Positions 42,110-51,119 of a stretch of DNA of 64,000 nt are shown here, one piece after another. The stretch covers positions 744,001 through 808,000 of the forward strand of contig NZ_CP139419.1 in NCBI RefSeq assembly GCF_034134805.1. Direction: 5' to 3'. The notes under the pieces are model-generated. The model was not told where the DNA came from. It saw only the letters and a program-made list of their open reading frames with translations, and ran no database searches. The translations under genes were made by a program, and so were the position numbers. Numbering within the stretch: the stretch's first letter is position 1; each line of letters opens with the position of its first letter. Source of the stretch: Streptococcus sp. S5. Lineage in GTDB: Bacteria > Bacillota > Bacilli > Lactobacillales > Streptococcaceae.

Positions 42110-43861
42110 TTGTCAGAAAGGAGGATTGAAACAATCGTAGATAAGAAATATCAAGATGTAGCTTATAAGTACGCTAAAGAAGTGCTTGACGGAAAGCGTA
42201 GAGTGAGTGCGAAAGTCTATAAGGCTTGCAAGCGACACATGAGAGATTTAGAGAACATCCCTAATAGCGACTACGACTACTTTCCAGACATGGCGCAGAA
42301 CCCGATTGATTTCATTGAAATCCTCCCAGATGTCAAAACTGGTAAGCCTTATCCACTAGCAGAATTTCAGAAGTTTATCATTGCTAGTTTATACGGTTGG
42401 CGCAGAAAAACAGATAAGACTATCAGACGATTCAGAAAGGCTTTGATATCACTGGCCCGTAAGAATGGTAAGACGATTCTTGTGGCTGGTATTGCTTTAT
42501 ACGAGTTTTTATTTGGTCGTAATCCAGCGATGTCACGACAGTTATTTTGTACAGCTAACACACGAGCACAGGCACGTATCGCGTATGACATGGTTCGTAA
42601 ACAGTTAGATGCGCTAAGAAGTCAAAATGACGATATCAGAAAGGCTACTAAAATAGTGCGTGACGAACTCAGAAACTTGAATGATGAAAGTTATGTACGT
42701 GCATTAAGCCGTGAAACAGGGGCAGTAGATGGATTTGAGCCGTATGTAGGCATTTTAGATGAGTTTGCAGCATCGAAAACAAATGAAATGATTGAATTGC
42801 TTGAATCTGGTCAAGGGCAGTTGGATAATCCATTAATTCTAATTATCTCAACCGCTGGATTTGATTTGAACGTACCAATGCACGCAGTTGAGTATCCATA
42901 CATCGAACGGATTTTAAATGAAGAAATAACCGATGATGGTTACTTTGTATTTGTCGCAGAGCAAGATAATGAAGATGAAATCAAAGATGAAGCCAACTGG
43001 ATAAAATCAAACCCTATCTTAGAAGTTGAAGCGCTCTATGATAAGATGATGAGCTACCTAAGAAAGCGTAGGAAAGTATCACTTGAGACTGGTACAGTGA
43101 ATGAAGTGCTGGTTAAAAACTTCAATATGTGGCGACAATCATCTGAAAGCTCATATATGGATAAATCGAGTTGGCAACAGGCTAAACTCGATGAAAAACC
43201 AAACACACGTAAGCGTAGGGTTTGGATTGGTGTCGATGTTGGTAAGGTTAACGACTTATTCGCTATATCCACGATGGTCCAGATGGACGACTATTGGTTT
43301 TGCGATAGTTTCTCCTTTGTAGCTACTAAATATGGACTAGTTGCTAAAGAGAAACGCGATGGTGTCTCTTATACGAATTTAGAACGTATGGGAGAGTGTG
43401 AAATAACCACACTTGAGAGTGGCGTGATTGATGATGAGCGTGTCCTTGAGAAGTTGGAAGAGATGATCTATATGAATGAATGGGAATTACAAGCGATATG
43501 CTTTGACCCATACCAGTTTAGCTCATTAATCGCAATGATTGAGAAGCGACATCCAGAATGGCCACTAATCGAAGTTAGACAAAACACAATGGTCTTGAAT
43601 ATGCCCACCAGACAACTACGAGATGAGGTTTTGAAAGGCACAATCAAGCACGCTGGAAATCAACTACTTACTATGGCTATTAATAATGCGCGTGTCAAGG
43701 TTGATAATAACGGTATGCGTATTGATAAGGACAAGAATAGCAATAAAATTGACCCACTAGATGCCCTATTAGACGCTTATGCAGTATGCTACCTTGAACC
43801 ATTTGACGGGTCTGGTTACTGGACGAATGAAAAGATTTTGGGAGGAGGTAGCCTGTTTTGA
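42110..43861 (+). CDS. terL: Terminase large subunit
   Basis: A ~583-residue packaging motor of the phage terminase 1 type. The ATPase domain has ARKNGKT as Walker A-like (about 119-125) and a Walker B region VGILDEFAA. The C-terminal nuclease domain has GVDVGKVNDLFA and DPLDALLDAY acidic residues. The start is uncertain: TTG 42110 lacks a Shine-Dalgarno, while GAAAGGAGG at 42116-42124 points to a rare ATT (42125) or ATC (42134) codon in frame. Confidence 0.92.
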   Translation: MSERRIETIVDKKYQDVAYKYAKEVLDGKRRVSAKVYKACKRHMRDLENIPNSDYDYFPDMAQNPIDFIEILPDVKTGKPYPLAEFQKFIIASLYGWRRKTDKTIRRFRKALISLARKNGKTILVAGIALYEFLFGRNPAMSRQLFCTANTRAQARIAYDMVRKQLDALRSQNDDIRKATKIVRDELRNLNDESYVRALSRETGAVDGFEPYVGILDEFAASKTNEMIELLESGQGQLDNPLILIISTAGFDLNVPMHAVEYPYIERILNEEITDDGYFVFVAEQDNEDEIKDEANWIKSNPILEVEALYDKMMSYLRKRRKVSLETGTVNEVLVKNFNMWRQSSESSYMDKSSWQQAKLDEKPNTRKRRVWIGVDVGKVNDLFAISTMVQMDDYWFCDSFSFVATKYGLVAKEKRDGVSYTNLERMGECEITTLESGVIDDERVLEKLEEMIYMNEWELQAICFDPYQFSSLIAMIEKRHPEWPLIEVRQNTMVLNMPTRQLRDEVLKGTIKHAGNQLLTMAINNARVKVDNNGMRIDKDKNSNKIDPLDALLDAYAVCYLEPFDGSGYWTNEKILGGGSLF

Positions 43862-44016
43862 TCTTACTGAAATATATACACACAATCCTATTGCTGATTG
43901 GCATAGGATTTTTAATTTACGGTCTTTTCTTGATTAATCCAGTGGTTGGATTTATCTCGACTGGATTGATCCTAATTATTTTAGCCATTTACATTGATCG
44001 GGGAGGTGCGCAATGA
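43858..44016 (+). CDS. Small two-helix membrane protein (DUF1056-like)
   Basis: A 52-residue protein from TTG 43858 (GGAGGAGG 9 bases upstream): two transmembrane helices (LLLIGIGFLIYGLFL and GFISTGLILIILAIYI). DUF1056-type small proteins occur between terL and portal in many streptococcal and lactococcal phages. Overlaps terL by 4 bases and the next gene by 4 bases. Confidence 0.7.
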   Translation: MILLKYIHTILLLIGIGFLIYGLFLINPVVGFISTGLILIILAIYIDRGGAQ

Positions 44017-44165
44017 AGAAACGAATCAAGAAGAAATACGAGTTGCTGGAGCGTATTGAGTATTTAGAGAATGACTTTTTTAAATTCACTCAAGACACAG
44101 TAGATGTCATTGAATTTTTAGGTAACGAAATCAAACGACTCGAACGCAAACATAAGAAACATTGA
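44013..44165 (+). CDS. Short coiled-coil phage protein (50 aa)
   Basis: Begins MKKRIKKKYELLERIEYLEN; basic, helical. GGGGAGG precedes the ATG; overlaps the previous stop (ATGA). Unknown role. Confidence 0.55.
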   Translation: MKKRIKKKYELLERIEYLENDFFKFTQDTVDVIEFLGNEIKRLERKHKKH

Positions 44166-44195
44166 TTTCAATGGATAGAAAGGAGGTGAGATTAT

Positions 44196-45425
44196 ATGAG
44201 TTTCTTTCAACCATTGGGATCAACCAAGCCCTCTTATGATGATTACATTTCGTCCGTGTTATCTGGCAACTACTCCCCAGAGTACACGGGAATTTCTGCA
44301 TTAAAGAACAGTGATATCTTAACCGCAGTAACCATCATCGCTGGGGATATCGCACGATTTCCGCTATTAAAGAAAGACTTTACGGGGAATATCGAGCAAG
44401 ATGCAGATTTGAACTATCTCTTAAATGTTAAATCAACTGGTAACGTGTCAGCACGTACATGGAAGTTTGCCATGACCGTTAACGCGATTTTAACAGGGAA
44501 TTCATTCTCTCGAATCTTACGAGACCCGAAGACTGGTAAGGCACTTCAATTTCAGTTCTACAGGCCCTCAGAAACGACTGTAGAAGAGACGAACGACCAC
44601 AGACTGATTTATACCTTCCGTGACCGTCTAACAGGCGTATCGGTCAAATGTGACGCTTCTGATGTTATCCATTGGAAGTTTTTCAGTCACGATACCATTT
44701 TAGGACGATCTCCACTACTTTCCCTTGGCAGTGAGATCAGCTTGCAAGATGGCGGATTGAATACCTTAATTAAATTCTTCCGTGATGGCTTCTCTAGTGG
44801 AATTATTAAATTAAAAGGCGCTCAGTTGAATGGTGAAGCCCGCAAAAAAGCCCGTATGGACTTTGAGAAGATGCGTGAGGGTTCGACTGGTGGCAGTCCT
44901 TTGGTATTTGACGATACACAAGAGTACACACCACTCGAAATTGATACGAATGTATTGCAATTAATTACATCCAATAACTTTACAACCGCTCAAATTGCGA
45001 AAGCATTACGAGTACCAAGCTATAAGCTGGGTGTGAATAGTCCTAACCAGTCCGTGGATCAGTTAGCAAAAGACTACGTTACCAACGACTTGCCATTTTA
45101 TTTTGACGCTATTTCAAGCGAACTCGCCCTTAAAGTATTGGGTGATGAAGAGCGCAAGCTATTTAAGATTGAGTTTGACACTCGAAGCGTAACAGGTCGG
45201 AACGTAGATGAAATCACGAAGTTGATTATTAACCAAGTTATCACACCCAATGAGGGGCGCGTGGAGCTTGGTAAAGAGCGTTCGTCTGATCCTAACATGG
45301 ATCGTTATCAATCCAGCTTGAATTACGTGTTCCTCGATAAGAAAGAGGAATACCAAGCAATGAAAGGGGGTGAGAATGAAAATGGCAAAGAGAATCAAGA
45401 TGAAAGGGCCTCTGATCTCGAATAA
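44196..45425 (+). CDS. Portal protein (HK97 family)
   Basis: A 409-residue protein with the phage portal core (LKNSDILTAVTIIAGDIARFPL, then VIHWKFFSHDTILGRSPLL and the FTTAQIAKALRVPSYKLGV segment). Twelve copies form the DNA entry ring. AAAGGAGG precedes the ATG. Overlaps the protease gene by 50 bases. Confidence 0.94.
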   Translation: MSFFQPLGSTKPSYDDYISSVLSGNYSPEYTGISALKNSDILTAVTIIAGDIARFPLLKKDFTGNIEQDADLNYLLNVKSTGNVSARTWKFAMTVNAILTGNSFSRILRDPKTGKALQFQFYRPSETTVEETNDHRLIYTFRDRLTGVSVKCDASDVIHWKFFSHDTILGRSPLLSLGSEISLQDGGLNTLIKFFRDGFSSGIIKLKGAQLNGEARKKARMDFEKMREGSTGGSPLVFDDTQEYTPLEIDTNVLQLITSNNFTTAQIAKALRVPSYKLGVNSPNQSVDQLAKDYVTNDLPFYFDAISSELALKVLGDEERKLFKIEFDTRSVTGRNVDEITKLIINQVITPNEGRVELGKERSSDPNMDRYQSSLNYVFLDKKEEYQAMKGGENENGKENQDERASDLE

Positions 45426-46062
45426 CGAGTACGAAGTGTATGAGTTTTTTGGTTTAGAGGCAGTCAGCGCAAAGTCGATTACAGATCAATTTCCAGAAGA
45501 TATCAACGAGGATATCACGCTAGAAGTCAATTCCAACGGTGGTCTAGTGACAGTAGGAAGCGAAATATATACCGCTCTTAAAGAATACAAAGGCCACGTC
45601 ACAGTGGAAGTGACAGGAATGGCTGCGAGTGCTGCAAGTGTTGCGATTATGGGTGCGGACACAATCAAAATCAGTCCGACAGCTCAGATTATGATCCATA
45701 AAGCGCTACTTACACGAGCATCTGGGAATAGTGATGATTTAGAAAAGGCTGTAAATGCTCTTAAATCTAGCGATCAATCGATTATTAATGCGTATGTCTC
45801 AAAGACTGGTTTATCAGAAGATGAAATCTTCGAAATGATGAAGAATGAAACCTTTATGTCGGCAAATGAAGCGATTGAAAAAGGTTTTGCTGATGAAATC
45901 ATGACTTTTGAGAAAGATTTAGGCGCAGTAGCAAGCCTCGAAAGTGGACTGTTACCGCAAGCTGTCATCGATGACTTTTATTCACGGAAGAAATCGAACG
46001 CAAAAGAAGCTCAAGCGATGTTATTTGAGCTGGAAAAAGAGGCCATCTTAAACGGCCTTTAA
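45376..46062 (+). CDS. ClpP-like prohead protease
   Basis: A 228-residue S14-family protease with nucleophile serine in GMAASAASVAIM and the His in AQIMIHKALL; the acidic residue lies further on. It matures the capsid by removing the scaffold domain of the major capsid protein. ATG 45376 is chosen (AAAGGGGG 6 bases upstream), not GTG 45370. Confidence 0.92.
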   Translation: MKMAKRIKMKGPLISNNEYEVYEFFGLEAVSAKSITDQFPEDINEDITLEVNSNGGLVTVGSEIYTALKEYKGHVTVEVTGMAASAASVAIMGADTIKISPTAQIMIHKALLTRASGNSDDLEKAVNALKSSDQSIINAYVSKTGLSEDEIFEMMKNETFMSANEAIEKGFADEIMTFEKDLGAVASLESGLLPQAVIDDFYSRKKSNAKEAQAMLFELEKEAILNGL

Positions 46063-46083
46063 AGGAAAGGGGAATATACCTAA

Positions 46084-47253
46084 ATGTTTGATGAAAAAAT
46101 CAAAGAATTGGAAGCTAAAATCGCTGAAACTAAAGCAGAAATCGAAACTGCTACAAGCGATTTGAAAGCTAAGTTGGAAGATAGCGCAAACGCTGACCTT
46201 AACGAAGCGAAAGAAATGCGTGCGTCTATCGATGCTAAGAAAGAAACTTTGAACACATTAACGGAGGATTTGAATTTGTTTAAAGAAATGAAAAACGAAC
46301 CACAAACTGCTGAAACTCATGCAGTCCAAACAGAAGAAAAAACAATGCGTGAAGCAGTAAATGAATGGCTTCATTCAAAAGGTGCTGTAGCATCTAAAGA
46401 ATTGAAATTTGAAGGCAAAGAATTGATCGTTCCTATGAACGCAGCGGTTGACCCTGCTACAGATGGATTGAAGAAAGCTAACTCTAAACCAGTTACTAGC
46501 GAAGAAATCGTTACTACACCACTTCGTGAAGTAAAAACTGTTCTTGACCTTAAACAATTCGCTACAATCCATAAAGCAACTAAGGGAACTGGTAAATACC
46601 CAATTTTGAAACACGCTACTTCTAAGATGGCAAGCACAGCAGAATTGGAAAAGAACCCTGCTCTTGCTAAACCAGAATTTGAAAACGTAACATGGGAAGT
46701 TACTACTTACCGTGGAGCTATTCCAGTATCTCAAGAATCTATTGATGATGCAGATGTTGACCTTCTTGGTTTGGTATCAGAAGCAGCAGAACAAATTAAA
46801 GTAAATACTACTAATGATGCTATCGCTACTGTATTGAAATCATTTACTGCTGAAAATGCTACAAACCTTGATGAAATTAAAAAGATTCTAAACACTAAAC
46901 TTGATCCAGCTTACAATGTATCATTTGTAGTTTCTCAAAGTTTCTACCAAAAACTTGACACAATGAAAGATAAGAATGACCGTTACTTGCTTCAAGATTC
47001 AATCACTTCTGCTTCTGGTAAAGTGTTCCTTGGACGTCCAGTATTTGTAGTATCTGATACAACTCTTGGAGCTGAAGGTGAAGCACATGCCTTTATCGGT
47101 GATATCCAACGTGCTGTACTCTTTGCAGATCGTCAAGAATTAGGTCTCCGTTGGACTGATAACGAAATCTACGGTCAATACTTGCAAGCGGTTGTACGCT
47201 TTGATGTTAAGAAAGCTGATGCGAAAGCTGGTTACTTCGTAACTATGCCCTAA
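46084..47253 (+). CDS. Major capsid protein (HK97 fold)
   Basis: A 389-residue protein: N-terminal coiled-coil delta/scaffold domain (about 1-100, Lys/Glu/Ala-rich), then the HK97 fold (KLILTAE-like E-loop replaced by VLDLKQFATIHKATKGTGKYPIL; core SQSFYQKLDTMKDKNDRYLLQ). Codon use is the most biased in the prophage (CTT, GCT, CGT), as expected for its abundance. The gene ends ATG CCC TAA, a +1 slippery stop, with a conserved-looking extension downstream. Confidence 0.94.
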   Translation: MFDEKIKELEAKIAETKAEIETATSDLKAKLEDSANADLNEAKEMRASIDAKKETLNTLTEDLNLFKEMKNEPQTAETHAVQTEEKTMREAVNEWLHSKGAVASKELKFEGKELIVPMNAAVDPATDGLKKANSKPVTSEEIVTTPLREVKTVLDLKQFATIHKATKGTGKYPILKHATSKMASTAELEKNPALAKPEFENVTWEVTTYRGAIPVSQESIDDADVDLLGLVSEAAEQIKVNTTNDAIATVLKSFTAENATNLDEIKKILNTKLDPAYNVSFVVSQSFYQKLDTMKDKNDRYLLQDSITSASGKVFLGRPVFVVSDTTLGAEGEAHAFIGDIQRAVLFADRQELGLRWTDNEIYGQYLQAVVRFDVKKADAKAGYFVTMP

Positions 47254-47416
47254 TACTCCCCCAATTAGCGGGGGTGTCTCACGGTCAGCGGTAACTCTAG
47301 CAGTACCAACCGCAAGTAGCACCAAAGCCGACATCATGGCTTATCTCGATAGCAAAGGAATCACATACAGTTCGTCACAAACCAAAGAGCAATTACTTGC
47401 ATTGATTGGAGCGTGA
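47252..47416 (+). CDS. Capsid C-terminal HeH/LEM-like extension reached by +1 frameshift
   Basis: In the +1 frame after CCC-T the codons read NTPPISGGVS, then SAVTLAVPTASSTKADIMAY and LDSKGITYSSSQTKEQLLAL, ending IGA and TGA (54 codons). The last 35 residues look like a HeH/LEM DNA/protein-binding domain. No ribosome-binding site or good start exists for separate translation. The slip site CCC TAA (47248-47253) is followed after a short spacer by CCCCC-AATTAGC-GGGGG (47258-47274). A fused 443-residue capsid variant is predicted. Confidence 0.7.
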   Translation, partial: NTPPISGGVSRSAVTLAVPTASSTKADIMAYLDSKGITYSSSQTKEQLLALIGA

Positions 47417-47420
47417 TAGC

Positions 47421-47756
47421 ATGGCTGTAACGGATTTAGAAGATGTGAAACTTTATTGCAAAATTGATTTTGACTTTGAGGATCAAATGCTTGAAGAAAT
47501 GATCGAAGCTGCAGAAGATGAAATCTGTTTTGCTATCGGAAATGATGTAACTCCTCAAGATTTAGCTAAATATGCTAAGTTTACACTTGCCGTTAAAAAG
47601 CAAGTGAAAGAGGAATACGAACATCGTGGCTTGTCTGCTGACACACAACGGCATGGACTTGCTAACGGTGTACTTAATATTATCCATCAACTACGCACAC
47701 GGAGGGAACTCGATGATCACAAGAAAAATGAATCACAGAGTCACGTTCTTCCGTGA
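47421..47756 (+). CDS. Head-tail connector (gp6-like)
   Basis: A 111-residue helical protein (LEDVKLYCKIDFDFEDQMLEEMIEAAEDEI) of the phage gp6/DNA-packaging connector family. It forms a ring under the portal. ATG 47421 is taken; the in-frame TTG at 47406 lies inside the capsid extension. Confidence 0.82.
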   Translation: MAVTDLEDVKLYCKIDFDFEDQMLEEMIEAAEDEICFAIGNDVTPQDLAKYAKFTLAVKKQVKEEYEHRGLSADTQRHGLANGVLNIIHQLRTRRELDDHKKNESQSHVLP

Positions 47757-48069
47757 GATCGGAGGTCAAAATGAAGATGGTGAGGTTGTCTCTCCATCTC
47801 GCAAAAACCTCTATACTTGCTGGGCGGAGGTTGCTAAAACTTCCTTGAAAGACTTTCAAGAGGGGGCAAACCAGACGGCCAACAAGAAAGCTAAAGGAAT
47901 TGTTTCTTCGAGCGAATTAAAAACCTTGTATATTCGTCACAATCCAGAACGACCATTTGATAGCTCAGATCATGTTGAATTTAACGGGTTTGAATATGAT
48001 ATCGTATCGGTCGATGTGGATGAATCATCATTTGACATGGATAAGATCAGCATCAAGAGGCGGACATGA
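47713..48069 (+). CDS. Head closure protein
   Basis: A 118-residue head-tail adaptor of the SPP1 gp16-like group (MNHRVTFFREIGGQNEDGE, CWAEVAKTSLKDF, DHVEFNGFEYDIVSVD). ATG 47713 has GGAGGG 6 bases upstream; the longer frame from 47626 is inside the previous gene. Confidence 0.85.
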   Translation: MITRKMNHRVTFFREIGGQNEDGEVVSPSRKNLYTCWAEVAKTSLKDFQEGANQTANKKAKGIVSSSELKTLYIRHNPERPFDSSDHVEFNGFEYDIVSVDVDESSFDMDKISIKRRT

Positions 48070-48443
48070 CGAAAGGTCTGGATCAGATTTTATCACGACT
48101 GAATGAATTGCAAGTCAAAGCTCCAAAGGCTGCACGATCTGCGGTTAAGGAAGCAGCAGACGAAACAGAACAGATTTTAAAACGAAATACTCCTGTTTAT
48201 TTTGTTATGGATAATGTCCATGCCAAAGATGATACGAAAGTAACCAGTTTTAAAGGCGGTGACCACGGTTTAATCTCGAAAGATATCGGCTTTGGTCGTG
48301 CTACTGGATGGCGGATACACTTTCCAGACGATGGTACGAAATACCAAAAAGCACAAGGATTTGAAGAAAAGACAATTAATGAAGCAACACCAATTGTAAA
48401 GGAAATATACGCTACGAAAGTAAAGGAGGGATTGGGATTGTGA
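48066..48443 (+). CDS. HK97 gp10-family tail component
   Basis: A 125-residue protein typical of the gp10/tail completion group (LNELQVKAPKAARSAVKEAA, then GWRIHFPDDGTKYQ and a C-terminal helix). Overlaps neighbours by 4 bases on each side. Confidence 0.8.
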   Translation: MTKGLDQILSRLNELQVKAPKAARSAVKEAADETEQILKRNTPVYFVMDNVHAKDDTKVTSFKGGDHGLISKDIGFGRATGWRIHFPDDGTKYQKAQGFEEKTINEATPIVKEIYATKVKEGLGL

Positions 48444-48889
48444 CAGTAGAAACAATAGCTTATAAGTTATTAAGCAACGATGAAGAACTGAATAACTTAC
48501 TCGATAAGTTACGAGGGAAGAAATTCGGTCTTGGATTTAAACAAGGCATTTTTACTTATGATATCCCAGAGCGACCTACGAATGCTTTGAGTAAGGAGCT
48601 TGCTCCATTTATGCGTATCTATCCAACTTATGAGAATGATGTTGAGTTTGCAGATGATAAAGCCATCTCGACAGAACACAGGATCACAATTAACTATTGG
48701 TGCTTGAACGCTAAGCAGTCTGAACAGATTGCTGAATTGATGGATAAGATTTTAGAAGGTAACGGCTTTGAACGTTACACAACTAATGAACTGCCAAGAT
48801 ACAGAGACAACGATATTGACTTACTAGTAAATGTAAGAAAGTATCGTTTTTTTGATTGGCAACTTGAAAAACTAAGAAACGAGGATTAA
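48440..48889 (+). CDS. Tail terminator-like protein (DUF806-like)
   Basis: A 149-residue protein at the place of the tail terminator; motifs IPERPTNALSKELAPFMRIY and TINYWCLNAKQSEQIAELMD. GTG start with AAAGGAGGG about 10 bases upstream. Confidence 0.7.
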   Translation: MTVETIAYKLLSNDEELNNLLDKLRGKKFGLGFKQGIFTYDIPERPTNALSKELAPFMRIYPTYENDVEFADDKAISTEHRITINYWCLNAKQSEQIAELMDKILEGNGFERYTTNELPRYRDNDIDLLVNVRKYRFFDWQLEKLRNED

Positions 48890-48892
48890 TGA

Positions 48893-49444
48893 ATGTCTAA
48901 AGTTAAATTTGGATTGCGTGGATTTGAATTTGGTGAAGTTAATGCTGAAAACAAAGTCCCAACAACTATGAAATTGACTGGTATGAAGTCTGCCAAGATT
49001 GATATCACGAACGAACTTGTAACGATTGCTGCCGATGATGGACCATACGTAGTATTGTCATCTGGTATCACAGGTACACAGTTGGAAATCTCAGTACTTG
49101 ACTTGCCAACAGAAGCACGTAAGGTATTATACGGTATCGAAGTTAAAGACGGTATGGAAGTCTACAATAAGAACCTCACTCCAAAAGATGTGGCTTGCTG
49201 CTTCCGTACATCTACAGAAGATGGTAAAGCTATCTGGATCGGTCTTCTCAAAGGTAAATTCTCTCTTCCTGGCATGGAAACTGAAACCAAAGACGGTTCA
49301 CCAGCACCTAAAGAAGACAGCGTAACAGGTAACTTTGTAGCCCGTGGTGACGATGAAAACGGTGATGTAATGATCATCGCCCGTGAAGATAACCCAGCGT
49401 TCAATTTGGAAAAATTCCGTGCTGCAGTCTTCCCAAAGTCGTAA
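48893..49444 (+). CDS. Major tail protein
   Basis: A 183-residue tail-tube protein (FGLRGFEFGEVNAENKVPTT, KLTGMKSAKIDITNELVTIA; C-terminal NFVARGDDENGDVMIIARED). Highly biased codons. The gene ends TTC CCA AAG TCG TAA, containing a -1 slippery heptamer. Confidence 0.87.
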   Translation: MSKVKFGLRGFEFGEVNAENKVPTTMKLTGMKSAKIDITNELVTIAADDGPYVVLSSGITGTQLEISVLDLPTEARKVLYGIEVKDGMEVYNKNLTPKDVACCFRTSTEDGKAIWIGLLKGKFSLPGMETETKDGSPAPKEDSVTGNFVARGDDENGDVMIIAREDNPAFNLEKFRAAVFPKS

Positions 49445-49479
49445 GCGCCGCACCAGCTAGTGCTGTAGGCGCAGGATAA
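49432..49479 (+). CDS. -1 frameshift signal and short extension of the major tail protein
   Basis: C-CCA-AAG (49432-49438) matches X-XXY-YYZ. Six bases later GCGCC (49445-49449) pairs with GGCGC (49468-49472), with inner GCAC/GTGC. The -1 frame adds VVSAAPASAVGAG before a stop at 49477-49479. The Ala/Ser/Gly-rich text looks like the linker to a domain that may have been lost. Confidence 0.5.
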   Translation, partial: PKVVSAAPASAVGAG

Positions 49480-49488
49480 TCACTTTCT

Positions 49489-49520
49489 AAGCATGGATTT
49501 TATTTCCATGCTTTTTATTT
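49489..49520 (+). terminator. Terminator between major tail and chaperone genes
   Basis: AAGCATGGA-TTTTATT-TCCATGCTT followed by TTTATTTTTATTT. It would reduce chaperone expression relative to tail protein. Confidence 0.8.
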
Positions 49521-49538
49521 TTATTTAAGGAGTAGGAA

Positions 49539-49877
49539 ATGTATACAATCAAGCTAAAAATCGGTGGAATTGATAAAGAATTTACCAAAGAATATATCAA
49601 TGTAGAGGATAATCTACTAGCAACTGAGCAAAACGTGCGACAATCAGCACTTATCCAAGACCCTAAAAAGGCGAATGATCCAAAAGAAAATCGCAAACTA
49701 AATGAAGCATATCTAAAAATGTTTGTTGATATGTTTGGCGGTCAGTTTAAAGTCGAAGATTTGAAGCAAGCAGATATCGCGATTTTAAAAACACTTGAAA
49801 AAATCTATCTCGCAGCGCTTGGAATCAAAGAAGAAGTGATCGAAGATCTTGATGGTGAAGATGAAAAAAAGGGATAA
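49539..49877 (+). CDS. Tail assembly chaperone gpG
   Basis: A 112-residue acidic/helical protein before the tape-measure gene, the constant place of the gpG chaperone. Near its end, GA[A AAA AAG] GGA TAA holds the slippery heptamer AAAAAAG (49865-49871). Confidence 0.8.
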   Translation: MYTIKLKIGGIDKEFTKEYINVEDNLLATEQNVRQSALIQDPKKANDPKENRKLNEAYLKMFVDMFGGQFKVEDLKQADIAILKTLEKIYLAALGIKEEVIEDLDGEDEKKG

Positions 49878-50068
49878 GCCCAGAAGAAGCGCGTGATAAT
49901 CTTTTAATCTGGTTTCAAGAGCTGATGCAACAAGGGTATACGATCCTTGAAATTAAACAGATGCGACTATCTGACTTTGATTTAATGGTGAAAGCCTTTG
50001 AGACGAAGAAAGAGGAAGCAGAAAAAGAGACCACGCTTGATAAAGCATTTCCACTTCTATTTGGTTAA
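49871..50068 (+). CDS. gpT part of the tail chaperone gpGT (by -1 frameshift)
   Basis: After slipping at AAAAAAG the frame reads GISPEEARDNLLIWFQELMQ and so on, ending LDKAFPLLFG and TAA at 50066-50068, 65 more residues. There is no start codon or Shine-Dalgarno for separate translation. It gives a gpGT fusion as in lambda-type tails, needed to load the tape measure. Confidence 0.8.
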   Translation, partial: GISPEEARDNLLIWFQELMQQGYTILEIKQMRLSDFDLMVKAFETKKEEAEKETTLDKAFPLLFG

Positions 50069-50081
50069 GAAAGGAGGATAA

Positions 50082-51119
50082 ATGGCTAGTAATTTAGGTG
50101 AATTAGTAGCAACTGCATCGCTGGATATCCAACCATTCATTGGGAATACCAAGCAATTAAGCTCTTATATGCGTGGTCTGGATCGTTCCTTATCTGCGAT
50201 GGAAAAATCCTTTAAAAATGTTGGTAAAGGCGGTAAGAACCTAACTGGAATGAAAACCGTATTGGGTGAAACTGCTAACAGCATTAAAGCCTATGAAGGC
50301 ATTTTGAAGCAACAATCAGAACACTATAATAATCTAAAGTCAAAGATTGGTGATTTGAGTAGTGCGAGTGCAAAGAACAAAGAAGATTTGCTAGGCGCAC
50401 GTAATGCGATGTTGCAGACCGCTACCACCTTGTCAGATTTGAGGGGGCGGTATGCTGACCTCACTAAAGAAATTAATATCCAGTCCAGCAAATGGACACA
50501 AGTTGGAAACAGCTTGCATTCGTTTGGCGAGAAGATGCAGGGTATTGGCAAGAATATGCAAAGTGTTGGATCGACACTTACCAAAGGCTTGACTGTACCA
50601 TTGCTTGCTGGGGCTGGAGTGGCAGTTAAGGCTGCGATTGATTATGAGAGCGCGTTTGCTGGCGTTAAAAAAACAGTGGACGGAACTCCACAACAGTTCA
50701 CTCAGTTATCTAACAGTATCCGTGAAATGGCTAAAGAAATGCCATCTAGTGCGGTTGAAATTGCACACGTAGCAGAAGCAGCAGGGCAGTTGGGTGTACC
50801 AATTGGTGCGATTAAAGACTTCTCAAAAACAATGATTAATTTGGGAGTGTCTACCAACCTAAGCTCCGAAGAAGCTGCATCGTCAATCGCTAAAATCGGT
50901 AATATCATGCAAGTGTCTGGTAAAGACCTTGGTACATGGTCGGCTCACTTTGGATCTTCACTTGTAGATTTGGGTAACCATTTTTCAACAACTGAACGTG
51001 ATATTGTCGAAATGACCAACCGTTTAGCAGCAGGCGGTAAGCTCGCTGGTCTGACCACACCAGAAATTTTAGGTCTTGCAACTGCCATGAGTAGTGTAGG
51101 GATTGAAGCAGAAGCGGGT
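50082..51119 (+). CDS. Tape measure protein, exon 1
   Basis: Encodes the first 346 residues of the tail length-determining protein: start MASNLGELVATASLDIQPFI, coiled-coil region, then the conserved TMP core (YESAFAGVKKTVDGTPQQF, AMSSVGIEAEAG). The reading frame runs into the intron and stops at 51156-51158. The exon is taken to end after GGT at 51117-51119. The last bases pair with the intron guide sequence. AAAGGAGG precedes the ATG. Confidence 0.9.
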
